This document shows positions 36,450 to 50,100 of a stretch of 64,000 bases of DNA, piece after piece. The stretch's first letter is position 1. Each line of letters begins with the position of its first letter. The stretch comes from Lepidurus packardi (taxonomy: Eukaryota; Arthropoda; Branchiopoda; Notostraca; Triopsidae). The stretch lies in NCBI GenBank assembly GCA_023053545.1, contig JAKZAN010000001.1:5352565-5416564 (forward strand), given 5' to 3'. Under the pieces are notes generated by a model that was not told the DNA's origin, did no database searches, and saw only the letters and a list, made by a program, of their open reading frames with translations. The position numbers were made by a program, and so were the translations under genes.

Positions 36450-39400
36450 ATACGCATGCCTGTATCCTGTCGTTGTGAACTGGATGCGGGCTCAAATTTC
36501 CTCTTAAAAGTTGCCAACTATGATTTGCACCTGTACTTAGTATGCTTGTACCACCTTGCATGACTATTTCTGTTGTCCTTTGTACCGAGTCGATACGACT
36601 TGACAAAAGAGTGTAAACAAGTTGTGTAATGCGAAACGAGATGAAAATGTGCAAGCGTTTTATAGCATTCTTTTACTGGCTGGCCACTGTGTCAGGGTAA
36701 GTGGGCATTCCTCTTTTCCCCTCCTTTTTTTTTTTCTTTACCTTTATTTATGTTGCTTTTATTGTCCCCTTTGATGCAATGGGATGCCATCGGGCGATAG
36801 CTTGACTGATAGGCAGGCATGTGTGAGGTCAAAGAAAGATAGTTATTGCTTTCGGTGTCGGTGTCGGCGGCACCGGTGAAGAGAGGCTGACACCGGAAAT
36901 GCTTTGCATACTTGCGAGCCCTTTCCCACTTTACTCAAGCTTTTGTTTTAAAAGTAAGTGTAGTGGTTTTTGGCTGTAAGAGGAGGTGGAAAGAAGGTAC
37001 AAAGGCTCGACAGGGCGAAGAACAGAGGAGGACATGGACACACGCAAAGCGACCATTAAGTCAAGACCTTATGGTCTTATAGCTGGAGCAGGAGACCGAT
37101 AGCAGGTTGATAAAGTTCTTTGGGAGGTGGAGGCTCTTTCTTTCTCTCGGCTATGCTGTACCTCTTACTATGCTGTGGTAGTGTGGATAGCGTAGTGGAC
37201 GTTTTCTCGTGGAGCTTTTAAAAACAGAGAGGGAGAGTAGGAGGTAACTCTTGGTCTTTGCTGTTGCTTTTTGGCTTGGACTGATGCACAGATAATGGTG
37301 TTGTCAGCGGAAAGGATCTAAGGCCCCCACCGGTCCATTAAAAGCTTCCTCTTTGGACTTTGGGACGCGCTCTTGCAGTTCGGGAGTTTTAAAGTGGCAT
37401 GGAATGGAACTTTTGGGGACTTAGAAGGCCAAGAAAAGCTTCCAATCCTACCCAATTCGCTCCAACCTGTGTGGTTAGGTGCAGTTGGGAATCTGGAATG
37501 CGAAGGTAAGGGGGCGAACGAGATACCTGGCCCATTGACAAATTACGGGGCTTGCTTCGGCTGCTCGTTCTTCTCGTGTTCCTTTTGCCAATGGAGGCCA
37601 GGGACTTGAGTACTTGCTGCGCTTCAGGATCCCGATACCATCTCTTTTTCCTCTACTGCGCTTTGCCGTGCCAACCGAACCCGTGGAAACAAGAAAGAAA
37701 AGAGAGAGACTTAAGACTTATTCAACTAACTAAGCGGAGAACACAAGTAGATAGAGAGCATGGGAAGCGAAACTGTCTTCGGTTATAGTTATGGCCTTTA
37801 TTTTATTTTTGGTATTTATTTTTATTTGTTGAATGCTTCATCTTATATGGTGATGGTACCTTGTCTGCCTTTAAGTTTAACCAAGGCAATCCAGAAAATT
37901 TTTATGAATGAAGTAAGGACTTGAGTTTCCCCATTGGGAAGTCTGCTGAAGCTGACAAATGGTCATGCTCTTTATTTCTTTTCTTTCTTTTTTTAAAGGA
38001 AGTATATTATAGGTTGAGAGAGGTTCGGGATTTCCCCCAATTGGAGGGTTAAAAGCTAGATGACGTTGTTGGGACTACTTACAAACCGCTGCAAGAACAA
38101 TGGTGATGGATGGGACTGTTGGTAAGGTGGGATTGGGTGTCTTGTCTGTTTCTCTCCCCTTGTGATGTGTGTTTGTAATGTATGTGTGTGTTTTCCTGGA
38201 GGACAGGTAGGCAAACACCATTATAAAGCCATTACTGAGTTGGGGATTTCGGGGGAGAGAGAGGGGGGATAGGGCGAAGAAAGATGAAGAAGGTATATAC
38301 CCCAAACGACGACGACCCTAAGCAAACTGTCAACAACCACTGTGCATTGTTTGTCATCCTTGGTAGAGTGATGGGAAAACGCCCGTCAGCGCGTCAGGTG
38401 TGCATGCAAAAGAGCTCAAGCAGCAGATGAGCCGTGTTTCGGGTGACATTTGCTCAAAATTTTAGAACGAGGCTTTTGAAGAGCTTCCTTTCTGGCTTGT
38501 TCTCTCGCGCAAGAATCCTCAGAGTTTCCTGACCATTTTCGACCAGAAGCCTTTAAACTTGGGAGCTGGCTGACTCTTTTACTCTCGATGCTATGGGTTG
38601 CGTGCGTAATGTTGGGTGCAGACCCTGCCATTAGCAGCAAATTAGCAGCTTCACTACACCTGTCATTTGGGCCCCTTTTCTTGCAAAGCAGCGCGGCTGG
38701 CGCAAAATTTTCCAGGAAACACCTACCGATGTTCACTGGTCCTTCTTGCGCGCCTATTACTTGACCAGAAGGATCCACTAGAATCTCGAGTACTTTCTGC
38801 GGTAACATTAAAAGACGAGCAAAATTTCCGTTTTTGCCTTGAACATGTTTCCGCTTTTGGAAAAGAAAATTTTAAGAACTACAAGCACTACAATGATGAC
38901 ATAGACGTCTTTAGAATCCTCAAGTGCTTCCGACAATCTGAAAAAGTTGAATCGCTTCTCATTTTTTTCCGTTAGTTTGAGTTCTACTATTAGATTAATT
39001 TAAATGAGAATATTACTGGAAAATTGCAGTCAATCAACTTCGTATCAAATCTTAATTTGGATGAACTAACTACTTTCAAGGGTTTAATTCCACATTTTTG
39101 ACATGTTTGGAAAGAAATTACTACTGTAGTTGCTCTGAAATAGTTGGTTAGAAATTTTCTTCATTCTCAATTCTGTGCAGAAATTCCAAATTTTGTTTAT
39201 TACGCAATGTGAAATTCGTTAGACTTCGTAGAGGACGTTTCTAATATCTGCTGGATATCCCGGCGCAATATTAACAAAAATCGTTTGACTGCAGCAACAG
39301 GAAAATTCTTGAATTCTTTCAAAGACAATTTAAGCAGTATAGTTTCTAGAATTTCAAGTAAGACGAATAGTTTGGAACAATTTTCGGGTTCGTATTGGGG

Positions 39401-39738
39401 ACTTGTATTGGCAATGGGAGGCGCGAGAGGAGCCAAATGAGCGCGCACGTTCTGGGATCTCTTTGCAATATAGTACAAAATGTCATGTGGAAATGCGGGT
39501 TAATAAAAAAAAACGAAATATTGGGGGACTATATAAACTATGTACAATTTACAAAGCTTGGTCACAGCACATTCGCTCACACACACTCACACACAGAAAA
39601 ACACCTGGGTTAGGTTAACATTGTATGTTATGGAAGGTATAACTTTTAACTCGGTCTTGTACCCTTTTTATAACTTTTAACCATTTATATGCTCATGTCG
39701 CAGTGTTAAGGTATAATTTTCATGTCCTTGCTAGTGGA
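36450..39738. other. Convergent gene-poor region
   Basis: Lies between the NKRF-like gene (+) and the BMP gene (-). Open frames such as 38416-38808 (-, 130 codons) and 38667-38975 (+) overlap each other and resemble no known family. T-rich and GT-rich patches are present. The long stretch before the BMP stop codon probably includes its 3' UTR. Confidence 0.45.
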
Positions 39739-41082
39739 TTATCTGCAACCGCAGCCTTCCACGACCATATCTTGGTAGTTTTTGAGCACCACTTTGTCGT
39801 ACTCGTCCATGTAGAGCATTGAAATGGGCGAAAGTTCAGTCGGGACGCAACAAGCGCGCGGAACCGAGCTAGGATTCACAGAATTGACCAAGGATTGAAC
39901 GATGGCATGATTCGTCGTGTTCAAATGGTCAGCCAACGGGAACGGACACTCCCCGTGGCAGTAATAGGCGTGGTAACCAGGCGGAGCCACGATCCAGTCG
40001 TTCCATCCCACATCAGCGAAATCCACGTACATCTGGTGACGTCGACAATTATCGCGCCGGCCTTTGCGTTTATGCTTCTTCTCAGCCGCCCGCACTTGCC
40101 GTCTCCGCGCACTACCGTCGTCGGTGTACGTCACTAATAAGGGCTGTTCTTCAGCCCAACTGGACTTGGAGGAGGAGGAAAGGTCTGACTCGGGATCCTC
40201 CACCGATCTTCTCCGGCGCAATCGTAAATGTTCGACTGCTTTAGGACGCTTCTGCGTTTCCACGTGTTGCAGTTCCACTAAAAGTCCGTAGTTCTGCTTG
40301 GGCTTTTCTTTCCAGCGCAAAAGGGCCGGCAACACATCTAATGTTTCCCATGCCGACGCGTCGTTCACGTCGATCGTTTTCGAGTCTAGTAAACGCAGAA
40401 TGGGCTCTTGGTTACGTCTCGCCGGACGGAGCACTTCACTGACAAGAATGCGGTGCTTGGCACGCCTCGTAGTCCTTTTAGTGCGCCGTTGCGGGAGCTG
40501 TGAATCACTGTTTACCGCGTCACTCAGTTGCGCGTATTCCGCAGCCCGGCTGCGGAATACGCGCAACTCAGCTCCCGTTAAGTGTTCATGGGAAGGGAGC
40601 TGGCTGGTATCGAAGCGCAATCGGAGCACGTTCGCTGGGTACGCTGCGTCATCTTCGGTTTCGCGGTGGGCAAACGTACGCACTGTATTCGCCGAAGCTG
40701 TATGCTTCCCGCTTAAAAACAAGTCCGTGGTCTCAACACTCAAACCCGTTTGCTGCTCGTACAGTTCTTTCAAGAACGCCGGGACGTGGACGGCTTGGCG
40801 ACGGTGACGCGGCCGACTCTTGAACCCGAACATGCTTAGTAGACTGTTTTCCACAGCAGTTTTATCTAAAGAAATACGAGACACAAATGTTTTTTTTAAA
40901 TGCTCAGCTCTTTAAAACTAGCTATAAGGTTCGGTGATTTTACCTTTCAAAGAAGAAGGTTGGGAGTGGGCGTGGCTTATGAGACTGCAGCACAAGAGGA
41001 GTAGTAATAAGAGACGTAGGAGCAGCAAACGCAGCACGAGGGGCGAGCCAGGGCAGCAGCCGGCGACGGACAAGCCTCGCAT
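39739..41082 (-). CDS. dpp: BMP2/4-class TGF-beta ligand (decapentaplegic-like)
   Basis: Secreted morphogen precursor that signals through type I/II receptor kinases and Smads. Two exons, 41082-40944 and 40865-39739, give 421 residues. The short first exon encodes 46 residues with a strong signal peptide containing [15 protein letters not shown]; its phase matches exon 2. The prodomain follows, with several basic motifs ([17 protein letters not shown] near codon 275). The mature ligand begins after RRRQVR. It shows [37 protein letters not shown], a glycosylation site [18 protein letters not shown], and the terminal GCGCR, so all seven knot cysteines are present. The mature domain fits the dpp/BMP2/4 clade rather than BMP5-8 or activins. 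A perfect inverted repeat lies in the prodomain coding sequence (40526-40568). Confidence 0.93.
40526..40568. repeat. Perfect inverted repeat inside the dpp prodomain exon
   Basis: Arms of 21 bp (40526-40546 and 40548-40568) are exact reverse complements around a single central base. The left arm begins AGTTGCGCGTATTCCGCAG. The frame stays open across it and encodes a stretch containing [14 protein letters not shown]. Confidence 0.95.
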
Positions 41083-44000
41083 GGTCGATTACACTCCTGT
41101 GCGTAAGAGAATCTTGAGTGTCAAATGAAACAAGGAATAGAAATTCGCCTAATTTGTCTCCCAGCAGGTCAGAAAAACAAAGCTGAACAGAATCACCACG
41201 AGTTGGCTTACCTGCTCGTATCATATTCCGCTTAGCGTTAGTCTTTACCCAAGACAGAAGCAATGCAACAAGTTTTTTTGGGGGGATTTTCTGTGACTTT
41301 CTTTTCTCTTCTGCGTTCGAACGTAACTTTTTTTTACACAGTGCAATTTGTTAAGAGCAGGGTCAACGAGCACGACGCTAAACACGAGCCCATAGCTGGG
41401 CTCGGCTGCAGAAATTCGCGTAGGAGAAACCAACAAGGAGAGGAATGGGAAAAGGACGGCAAAGCATGCGCTTGTCACTAGGGATCCCGCTCCAAAGTTT
41501 TGTATGTTTAGCAATCCGATTAATCAATAGGGATGTCAAGTGAGTTGTTGAATAACAAAATGGAGAAGAATAGGTATACGCGTCCAGGTTAAAGGCGTGA
41601 CGGAACTCGACTGACGAGGAGAGGAACGAAGCTGGACTTGAGCCCCAGCTGGCTTTCAAAACGCAAAGGGCGCGGGGCCGGCCCGTATTTAGTTGGGTTC
41701 TTCCTCTTCCCTGGGTTCTTCTCCGGGGAGGGGAAGATGGGGGGTGGGGAGGAAGCTCAGAGCTTTTTGACTTTTACCTGGTGGGCTAGCCAAGAAGGCA
41801 TACCGCAGCCCAGCCAGAATTTTAACCTTACCTTTAGCCTTCTTTTTGCCTGGCTTGTTTCGCCTTGGCCAGCTAACATTTTTAATGGGCACGCAGAGTC
41901 CAGCAAGAAAGCCCAGAGAGACTCGAGGGAAATCTGAGGAACTTCTTTCTTTATTTTCCGCGGGTTATTTTTACTACTTTTTTGTCGGGTGCTAGCCTCT
42001 CTTTTTTCTCTCTTTTTTTTGTGTCCCCTCTTATTATATTCTTTTCTTGTCTCTTCACAGGTGAATGTTGTACAGGGCAGACTGCTTGCCGCCAGGCCCA
42101 GCAGGGAGTCTGACGTGCCTTTTTCTACCTTGATGGGCACACCATCCGTATCCCGGAGACGAGAAAGGAGCTTAGAGACAGATAGCAAGAGAGAGAGATG
42201 CTGCCCAGGTGTTGTGCGGCCCAAGGGGACACTACAGTGGGCAACCAAACCCATGGAGAGAACACCTGGGAATGCAGGGTCAGAGGTCACGGGCATGCCC
42301 AACCAACCCACACACTCATATACGCACGGAGGAATTATTCATGTAAAATAGTTTCGGTATGTGAGTCAACTTTCTTGCTGCTTTTAATATGGGAACATGC
42401 TAAGTAGCTTTCCATCCTAGCTTTCGTAGTACCCAATTGCAGCAATTACCCAATTAAATGTACACAATTACAGCTTAAAGTAAGAGCTGTCGCGTTGATC
42501 TGATTCTCATCCTTCTGTGCAAGCTTCAGGTTGGTCTGATCCGATCATGAAGTGTTGCCGTTATCGATAAAATGGGGCGCTAGGGGATTGTATGGCAAAA
42601 TGGCGACTGCCCTCTAATGTTCCGGTAGAAATCAGACATTCCCAGGATTAACACAACTACAACCTGCTTCTGGTGTTTCTATTAGAATTATTTAACCTGT
42701 CCCTTAATTCGAAATGGAATTCGTCATTGCATGTTTTTTCATACTGGTTCTAAAGAGACTAATACTATCTAAATTGTTTTTCCGTGGCCGGTTCGGTTTG
42801 TGTATTGCTTTGTAAAAAAGTATTAACGACGATGCAAGTTTGTGACTCGCTATTCATGTTGCAATAACACCCCGCTATGTTACTTGTCGCAGTTACGTAT
42901 TGCATGAGGTAAACACTACGCAGTAAGTTTCTCAAGTCCCGTATTTTGTCTTCCCTGGGTGTAAGTTAAGCCAGAAAAAGAAATGCAAAGGAATAAAAGT
43001 ATTCGAAGGGCGTGGAGAGGAGTTTACGACTCAATGACACGCAACACTTTTTTTTAACTTGTCTTGACTGCTGAGACCGAAAATTTGAAGAGAATTATAA
43101 TTGCTAGGGCGAGTTTTATGTCTTTGCCTTTTTCTGGAGATAACTTTTGAGTGCGCCTAGAGTCAGAGTAGATAAGAGAGAAGAACAAGTAAATTTTTTT
43201 TCCGTCTTCTCTATTTTTTTCTTCTTCCTTCCTTTGACAGGTATTTGGCAAATGGGCAAGGAAGCTGGTTTTGGTGAGCCCTGCTGTCGCTGTCAGTATG
43301 GAATGGCGTGGGCTGCTTTAGCCTGGCGCTTGTATTCTAAAGTGTCCAGGTGTGCAGCCTCCAGCCACGGACACACTAGATATATATATACTAAGATGTG
43401 CAACAGGTGTGTCCCCTCCCTGACACGGCCATCATCATCCCGGAAAGCTTCGCCAGAGAGAGACCTCGGGGCCTTTACGTTGACACCTGACGAATGGAGC
43501 AACTCGCTCAGCTTGTGCTGTGATAAATGATCTGAACCGGTACCGCCAGCTCCGAAAAAGTTTGGGGAATAGCTGGCAAAAGCGTTCCGCGAAGTGCTTG
43601 GAACATTGGAAACATGCGCAACGGTACTATACAAGTTAAAGTTGGCGTATCATGTATCCCAATTCTTGGTATCAAAAATCAATTTCTCTTTTTTGTTCTT
43701 TTCCTTTAGTTCTCTTCCTCCCTCTTGTTTTGGCTGAGGCTTCAGGTAAAAAGCTAAAACCTGAGCAAGTGTGGGCACAAGGTAAAGCGTTGGCAGGTTT
43801 AGAGTTTCCTTCGGACCTTCAGAGTCCAGGCTCGAGAGAGCTGTAGCTACCTTTAGCACGATGTGTGCACCTGGCCAAGACACCTGGTTTCTAGTTGGCC
43901 TCGCCCTCGCACCTCGCATCGTGTAAAACCGTGACACGGCATCCTTCAAGTAACCCATCACGGATTTCTGGGGCTTCTTCTTCCTTTTCTTCCCGCGCGC

Positions 44001-47000
44001 CAAGAACACAAGAATGAAGAGAATGGTAAGAAAAGGATGGCTGAAGCCATCGTTTTGGCTGGCTCTTGGCTTTAGCACACCTGGGTATCACCTGTGGCGG
44101 TTTAAAAACCTGAAGGTGAAGCCGAGTAGAACAGAGATATACACAGACAACAATCCCTGGGATTGAGGGGAAAAAGAAAAGAGAACGGGACACAAGTAAA
44201 AGAGAGAAAGAGGAGCGGAGCACCCGGGTGCTAATGAGCATGCAAAGCATGGGCGCGCACACCTGAGTCAACACATGGCATGCATAGTCAAGTAGCTAAG
44301 AACTTGCTAGGGGTCGTATATACATATACACGCAAGGTGGGAGACAAAAGAAGAAGTGCGTGTGATACAAGCGACTAGAAATGGAGGAGCACCTGTCTTA
44401 CCCGTGATGCCAAGAACGTGTGAGCTGAGAGGCAGCAGGTAGGCGTGGCCATCCACATGATGCTTCGCCTGCACCATAACCGCGCCTCGCTAGGGACACG
44501 AACTTGCAATGGTCCTCGAGTTTTTCTTCCGCGGCTTTTTTTTTTTCTTAAGCACACACGTACACATACACCAGCGAGACTCGAAATTCAAGTAGCTTTG
44601 CTAACTTTCACATTACTTTGCACGTAGTGTCAGTTTAGCAAACTCTCCATAATTCCCTTTGTGTGAAAAGTCCGTTTGGGCTTTAGTAAAGAAATCCTTG
44701 CCGCAATGTGCGTAGCGAGCTGTATATTTATACATATACAGTCCCAAAGTGGGTCCAAGTGCGATAGAGGGTAGACTTTGCAAGAGGGATCAAAGCCCCC
44801 CCACCTCCCTCCCTCTTCCCTCTTTACCCCCCTATGGCTTCGTTTACGGCTTAAGTTTTCACGGACGGTTCGCCGTATGTTCCCAAGTCCCAATATATGG
44901 ATCCCAAACTGTGCAACCTGTATTTAACAAACCTATTCTTTTGTCAAGAGCTGCTTTGGCTGTTTGGTTTTCGAGTTGCTAAGCCACCGTAGAAACGTTG
45001 TGGAAAAACAGGCTTGGATTTTCACTTGGCAGCCATGGATGAATACAAACACAATATTTTTTCTGTAATTTTTTTTTTTTGACTTGAATAAATTGAGTTG
45101 TGTAGAAAATGTTGCTTCTGCGATGATCTATTTTGGTAATCCGCTGGGAGTACTTGGTACTAATAGGGGTAGGTAATCCAAGGTTATCGCATCCATTCAC
45201 GAGAGGGAAACTTGAGTATGTATTGAAGGACGAGTATTAGATGCTTTATTGTAACACTTTTCCCTAATTTTCGATGTAAGTAAACGGGAATTGCACGCAT
45301 GGCACCTTCACAGCCCAGCCAAACTGCACAGCTGGGAATAGGAATGGGAATGAAAGAAGAGGCTAGAAACGAAAGCGGAGAGTCGACCTGTTAAGCCGAA
45401 AAACCTGCAGATGCTGATATAGACGACTAATGAAGGGACGGTTTGGTTTTGGGAGGAGGAAAACCTGGTGGACCATTCCATTAAAGCCAAACTGCACCGG
45501 CCAACGGTCAAGATGATGGGGCGAGAAAAGAGGAGACCTGTTGATCCTTCCCTTTTAGGAACCACCTCTTATTGCCTCCCTTTGCCTTCCCCTGGGCTTT
45601 CGAAAATCTAACAAGTTTGCCTGCCTGAATGCAGTTGCTCTCAATGCATGACAATGGGAAATGTCTTCAATGCCCTAATAAGAGTTAGAAGCTGGTCCAG
45701 CCTACGGGTGACCATAACGTATCAAATCGTCTCACCGCATCCCAGTCGCAAGTCACGGTATGCGGGTAAAACGCAAAGGAATGTGGCCATGTATAATGTT
45801 GGGCAGAATTGATTATTTCCTTCCTTCCTTTTTGTTTATTTCCATATGTGCTGGTTGGGTTTATTAGCAACTTCATAAAAGTGCTGGGTTTCCCTATGTG
45901 CGTAGGTCAGATACTGGGAAGAATGCACCTGGAAGAATGAAGCTGTGGTTGATGAATGACTTCTGGTTAAGGGTGGAAGCTTTTTCCCTGCAGCACTTTT
46001 AGTTGGGATGTTTTGGCGATGGACACGCGAACACCTGGGTTTGCTTACAGTGTTGCACAGCTTACAGGTTGTCAAGAATTTGGTGAAGGTCGTTGTTCAC
46101 TAGACTGCCTGGCGCTTTTGGCACGCCTACATTATATCTTTAACAGACTCCTCTTCGATAAAAGTTTGAGCTTTGAACCCTGTAGCTACCAACTTGTATG
46201 CCTCTTAATGAGTGGTTCCCTTCTTTGTCTCGTTTCTTGGAATTGGTACCACGATGGGATTCCGGACATTCTAAGTTTCAACAAGCTGTTCAGTAGCTTC
46301 TTGTTACGGTCGTTCGAAAACTCTCTCTATGAAAACGGGGTGTCTGTTGAGAATTGCGCATTCTACAGTGCAGCTTCTAACGAGGAAAAGCGGTTTAACA
46401 GAAAAAAAACCTACATGGCACAGCTGAAAAATACCTATAGATACACACCTGAAATTAGCCGAGAAAATTATTATGTAGCCGCCCGGACCCCTGCTAAATT
46501 TCATCCTGTCCTATCCTTAAAGCAGGGTCTCCTTTCAAAGTAGCTAAACTTGTAGCAAAGAAACTAGCAGCCATAGACTTGCCCACACGCAATAATGTTT
46601 TCTATAAATAAAAAGGAAGCATAATTAGATTCCTTTTAAGTCATGAATGAAAAGTACACTCGCTTGGGTTGCATTTAAGAATTAATTTTCGAAAATTCGA
46701 ATTTCTACGCGACATCACGTGATCCCTTCCGTAACCAACGACAGTCTGCTTGTTTGACTACTAGGTGGCTTTCGTGCTTTCAACAATTCGAACCAAAATC
46801 AAAAAGCATTTAATAAAAGACTTTTTATTCCAAAAACTTTTGTTGTGATTATATAATTCTCCAGGCTGTAGAGAACAGAATGGGGATATTTGGGAATTGG
46901 AGAATGTTGAGAGTAATTGCCAGGGTTTAATGTCAGGGTCGAAGGTAGTTCCGGGGATAAAAGGAGTCCGGTTGTACAAGAAGGAAGGCAGTATGAGTGT

Positions 47001-47178
47001 GGGCACGGAAGAAATAACGGCCATCCGCGACACTATTGATCGAGAACGGGTGTATTTTCGACTTTGGAAGCAAGAAACCAAACAAACTTATAAATGTTTT
47101 TTTTTTTTCGTATAATTCAAAAGAAACAATCTCGCTTCGAGAATTACGTTTACGGACGTTTAGCAAGCACGCAAATGA
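41083..47178. other. 6 kb upstream of dpp, no recognised gene
   Basis: This separates the dpp start codon from the PIKfyve stop codon, both on the minus strand. It presumably holds the dpp promoter, 5' UTR exons and enhancers. Pyrimidine-rich blocks (about 41940-42060) and GA-rich blocks (about 44155-44220) are present, with a short AT dinucleotide run near 43380. Open frames such as 41757-42311 (-) and 43650-44078 (-) resemble no known family. An isolated longer frame at 46019-46543 is listed separately. Confidence 0.4.
46019..46543 (+). CDS. Orphan open reading frame, 174 codons (doubtful)
   Basis: An uninterrupted frame of 174 codons from an ATG, in a region without other genes. The product is Cys- and Leu-rich in its first half (including LVCLLMSGSLLCLVSW, a possible membrane segment) and basic and Tyr-rich in its second half. 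I recognise no domain. It has no obvious splice partner and could be chance, a lineage-specific gene, or a remnant of a mobile element. Confidence 0.2.
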   Translation: MDTRTPGFAYSVAQLTGCQEFGEGRCSLDCLALLARLHYIFNRLLFDKSLSFEPCSYQLVCLLMSGSLLCLVSWNWYHDGIPDILSFNKLFSSFLLRSFENSLYENGVSVENCAFYSAASNEEKRFNRKKTYMAQLKNTYRYTPEISRENYYVAARTPAKFHPVLSLKQGLLSK

Positions 47179-50100
47179 TCAACAATCAATGCCCTTTCCT
47201 AGACCAGTCCATCTGTCCGGTACCACTGTAAAATAACGGCTCATGGCTTCGCAAAATCGAGAACGGTACACTTCAGGTGACACAACCGTGGGCATTTTCC
47301 CTTGCCCACCCAAAATACCAGAGGACTTGACGAACGTCTCCAGCTTTTTATCCCATGTAAAAGTGCGAATATAATCTAAGAAGTTTTTTTGTTTAGTTTA
47401 TGCTTTCTATACACATCTGAAGTTCCAACGTCTTACCTATGATGCCCACAACTAACTCACTATTGTCTTCGTCCAATCCGACTAGTAACGAGTAATCCAT
47501 AACCATCTGAGAAGCCAGAAACTGCGTATCTTGTGCGATTGCTGAACTCAACACGCTCTTGCTATGAGGACGTATATAGAGAGGGTTTTCTAACGTAACT
47601 AGAACGACAGTAACGAAATTAGCAACATTGTATCTAAATCAAAGATTAATTACTCTTGAGAAGATTTTCGTCCAACAAAACACAGTCGTTTTGATCTCCT
47701 TCACCGGGATTAACAAGCCGGTTCCTGACTGAACCTTTTAAATCAAACTTGCGAGTGACTGCTCGATTGTAGAAAAGGTTTTCCATCACAATCAAATCTT
47801 GTTTGGAAGCAGAATTGGTATGACTGTTCTTATACACGATACGGTAGGCGCCCAAGATTTTACAGATGGCCGTGGGTCGGTTTTCATTCAAACATTTCTG
47901 AACGTATTTGAAGTAGTTCGGCGCGAAGTCCAAGAAGGATTGCGTCTCAAAACGCGACATTTGCTTCAGCACAAACCTGTCATCTGAAACATAAAAGATC
48001 AAGTTATTGCATTATTTTCCTATCAAAACCTGGCACCAATACCTGCAGTTTTGCAGAAAGAAGATCCAGATTTGCCTCCCACAGCGTTCCACGCTACACA
48101 GCGAGCCAAAGAGCGCGCGTAACGTTCTTCGCCAGCAGGGAATATTCCGCTTCGCAAATGTCGAAATTGTTCGGCAAAATAGACTCGGCAATAGAATTTG
48201 GCACTCGAATCCGAAAACTGCAACTCCAGGTGGGCATGTGAATGGAATCCGACACCCGTAAGATTTGGCAAACTATAAAGAAAGATTTCTTTAAAAACAA
48301 AATTTCAAAAAATGCGCAATGTCATACTGGTTTCCGAACTCTTCCCTCTCTAACGTCTCAAACCAAGTCTCTCGATCATCATTCACTGGCTGCACATTGG
48401 GCTTCCCGTTACTCTTTCCCATCTTGATCTCATTCCTACGGGAAACCAGATAAGATCAAGGATAGGAATAACGTGAAACATAAATCCCAGCAAAATGGGA
48501 CCCAAGATCCCAACTCCCTTACCCGGAACTCATGGAATGTACCAAGGACGCACTACTGGCCATTTCACTCCGTAAATCTTGCAACTGACGCTCATAATCC
48601 AAAGACGTTAGAGAATACGCAATAACCGAGCTGGGTTCCGTCTCATAAACAATCAAGGGAATGCTCGCCCCTGGCGGCAACAAATGATGCTCACTCGGAG
48701 CGAACGAAGGCTACAAATAAATAAAAATATCCAAAAGAATAATACAAATCTAAAAAAATATACATAAATATTAAAAATATTCACATTAATTGGGAGCGCA
48801 GTTTGCGAAGATAGAAGACTGCCTAACAATGCTTTCACGGTGGAAGCTGACACCCTTTTATCAACCAATTTGGGGTCTCCTTCAGGAACTTTAGCGTCAC
48901 CCTCTGAATGTGACCTTTCATGACCTTTTGGACTAGCATCACGATTACTTTCCTGGGAAATTTTCCTTCTCGGTGAAGAGCCCCTACTTGCTCCCTCTTC
49001 AGTGCCCTGGAGTATACAAAACGACAAAAAACGGATTATTTCCCACAAAATTGGTAAATTTTTCACCTTAAAAGACGGGCAACTGGTTAAAGAGGCTTGG
49101 CGACTGTGTCTAGGACTGGCTTGAACAGGCTGAAGTAGTTTATTCTTGTCCTCTTCGCTTGCAAGTAGTCTCTCCGAAGATTCCATCCACAAAGAAGAAG
49201 AATTACCTTCTTCTAGAGTCCTTTCACTATAGCTGGTGTCCAAGCTTTCTTCAATCTTTTTGGATTCACTTCGTTCTTCAACTTTCGCTGCGCTCTAACG
49301 ACAAAAACGAGAGTGAGATAGAAAAATTGCTGCGAAAATGAGGCGTACTGCTTCCAGAGAGGTTGTGCTGGAGTAAGAAGACAAATTCTTGTTTGTAATG
49401 GGCCGATTTTGCTTTTCATCTTTTCGCTTTTGTTGGATTAGGTCTTGTAAGCGAGTATTCCAAGACGAGGCGGCATCAGCGATAATCCGCTTAAGTAGCA
49501 CTTCATGATCCATAATATTCCACAGCAATTCTTCCATATCTAGGAAATTAAATACAACTTTACCTCACTATTGCTGGGGTGAATTAGAAATTGCTCACTT
49601 TCTTCAGTAGAAAGCGAACGATCTTCAGTGGCAATGCACTGTTGCAACGTTGGGGAAGTTAGCATCAATTGGATTTGCTCAATACGATCTCTGAGTCGGG
49701 CTCTTTCGAGCGCTTGCTGCTCTAGCATCACAGATACAGTAACTAAACAAATCAAAACAAAGAACTCAATAAAGCCAGGGTCACAATCTTTTTTTTTTCT
49801 TTTTTTAAATCGAGCTCCACATCTAAAATTCTGCTCGAAAAGGGTTAGGATTCTTGGCTACGTGCTGTGAAAAACTGTTGGGATTCAACTGGGGCGTGAA
49901 AATAAATTAGCCGTGATCCTCCCGAAAGTTCGTGAGTGAATGAAATAGGTTCTAGGTCGTAAAAAAGGGTTTCGCCAAGAGAAATAATGACATGAGATAA
50001 AATATAACCTGACAATACCTTCGTAACGAGTACCAGTAAGTTCTGTCGCCAAAGCAGCAAGCCAATCAGCGATGGAAGTGTAAATTCCGTACCCAAGCAA

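Noticed and set aside
38416-38808. 130-codon minus-strand open frame
   Set aside because: It overlaps a 102-codon plus-strand frame, shows no domain or composition typical of proteins here, and has no splice or promoter support.
39895-40823. Plus-strand open frames up to 169 codons opposite dpp
   Set aside because: They are antisense shadows of the dpp prodomain and ligand exon, whose minus-strand frame is clearly the coding one.
41757-42311. 184-codon minus-strand frame upstream of dpp
   Set aside because: It runs through a pyrimidine-rich low-complexity block, overlaps other frames on the opposite strand, and has no recognisable domain.
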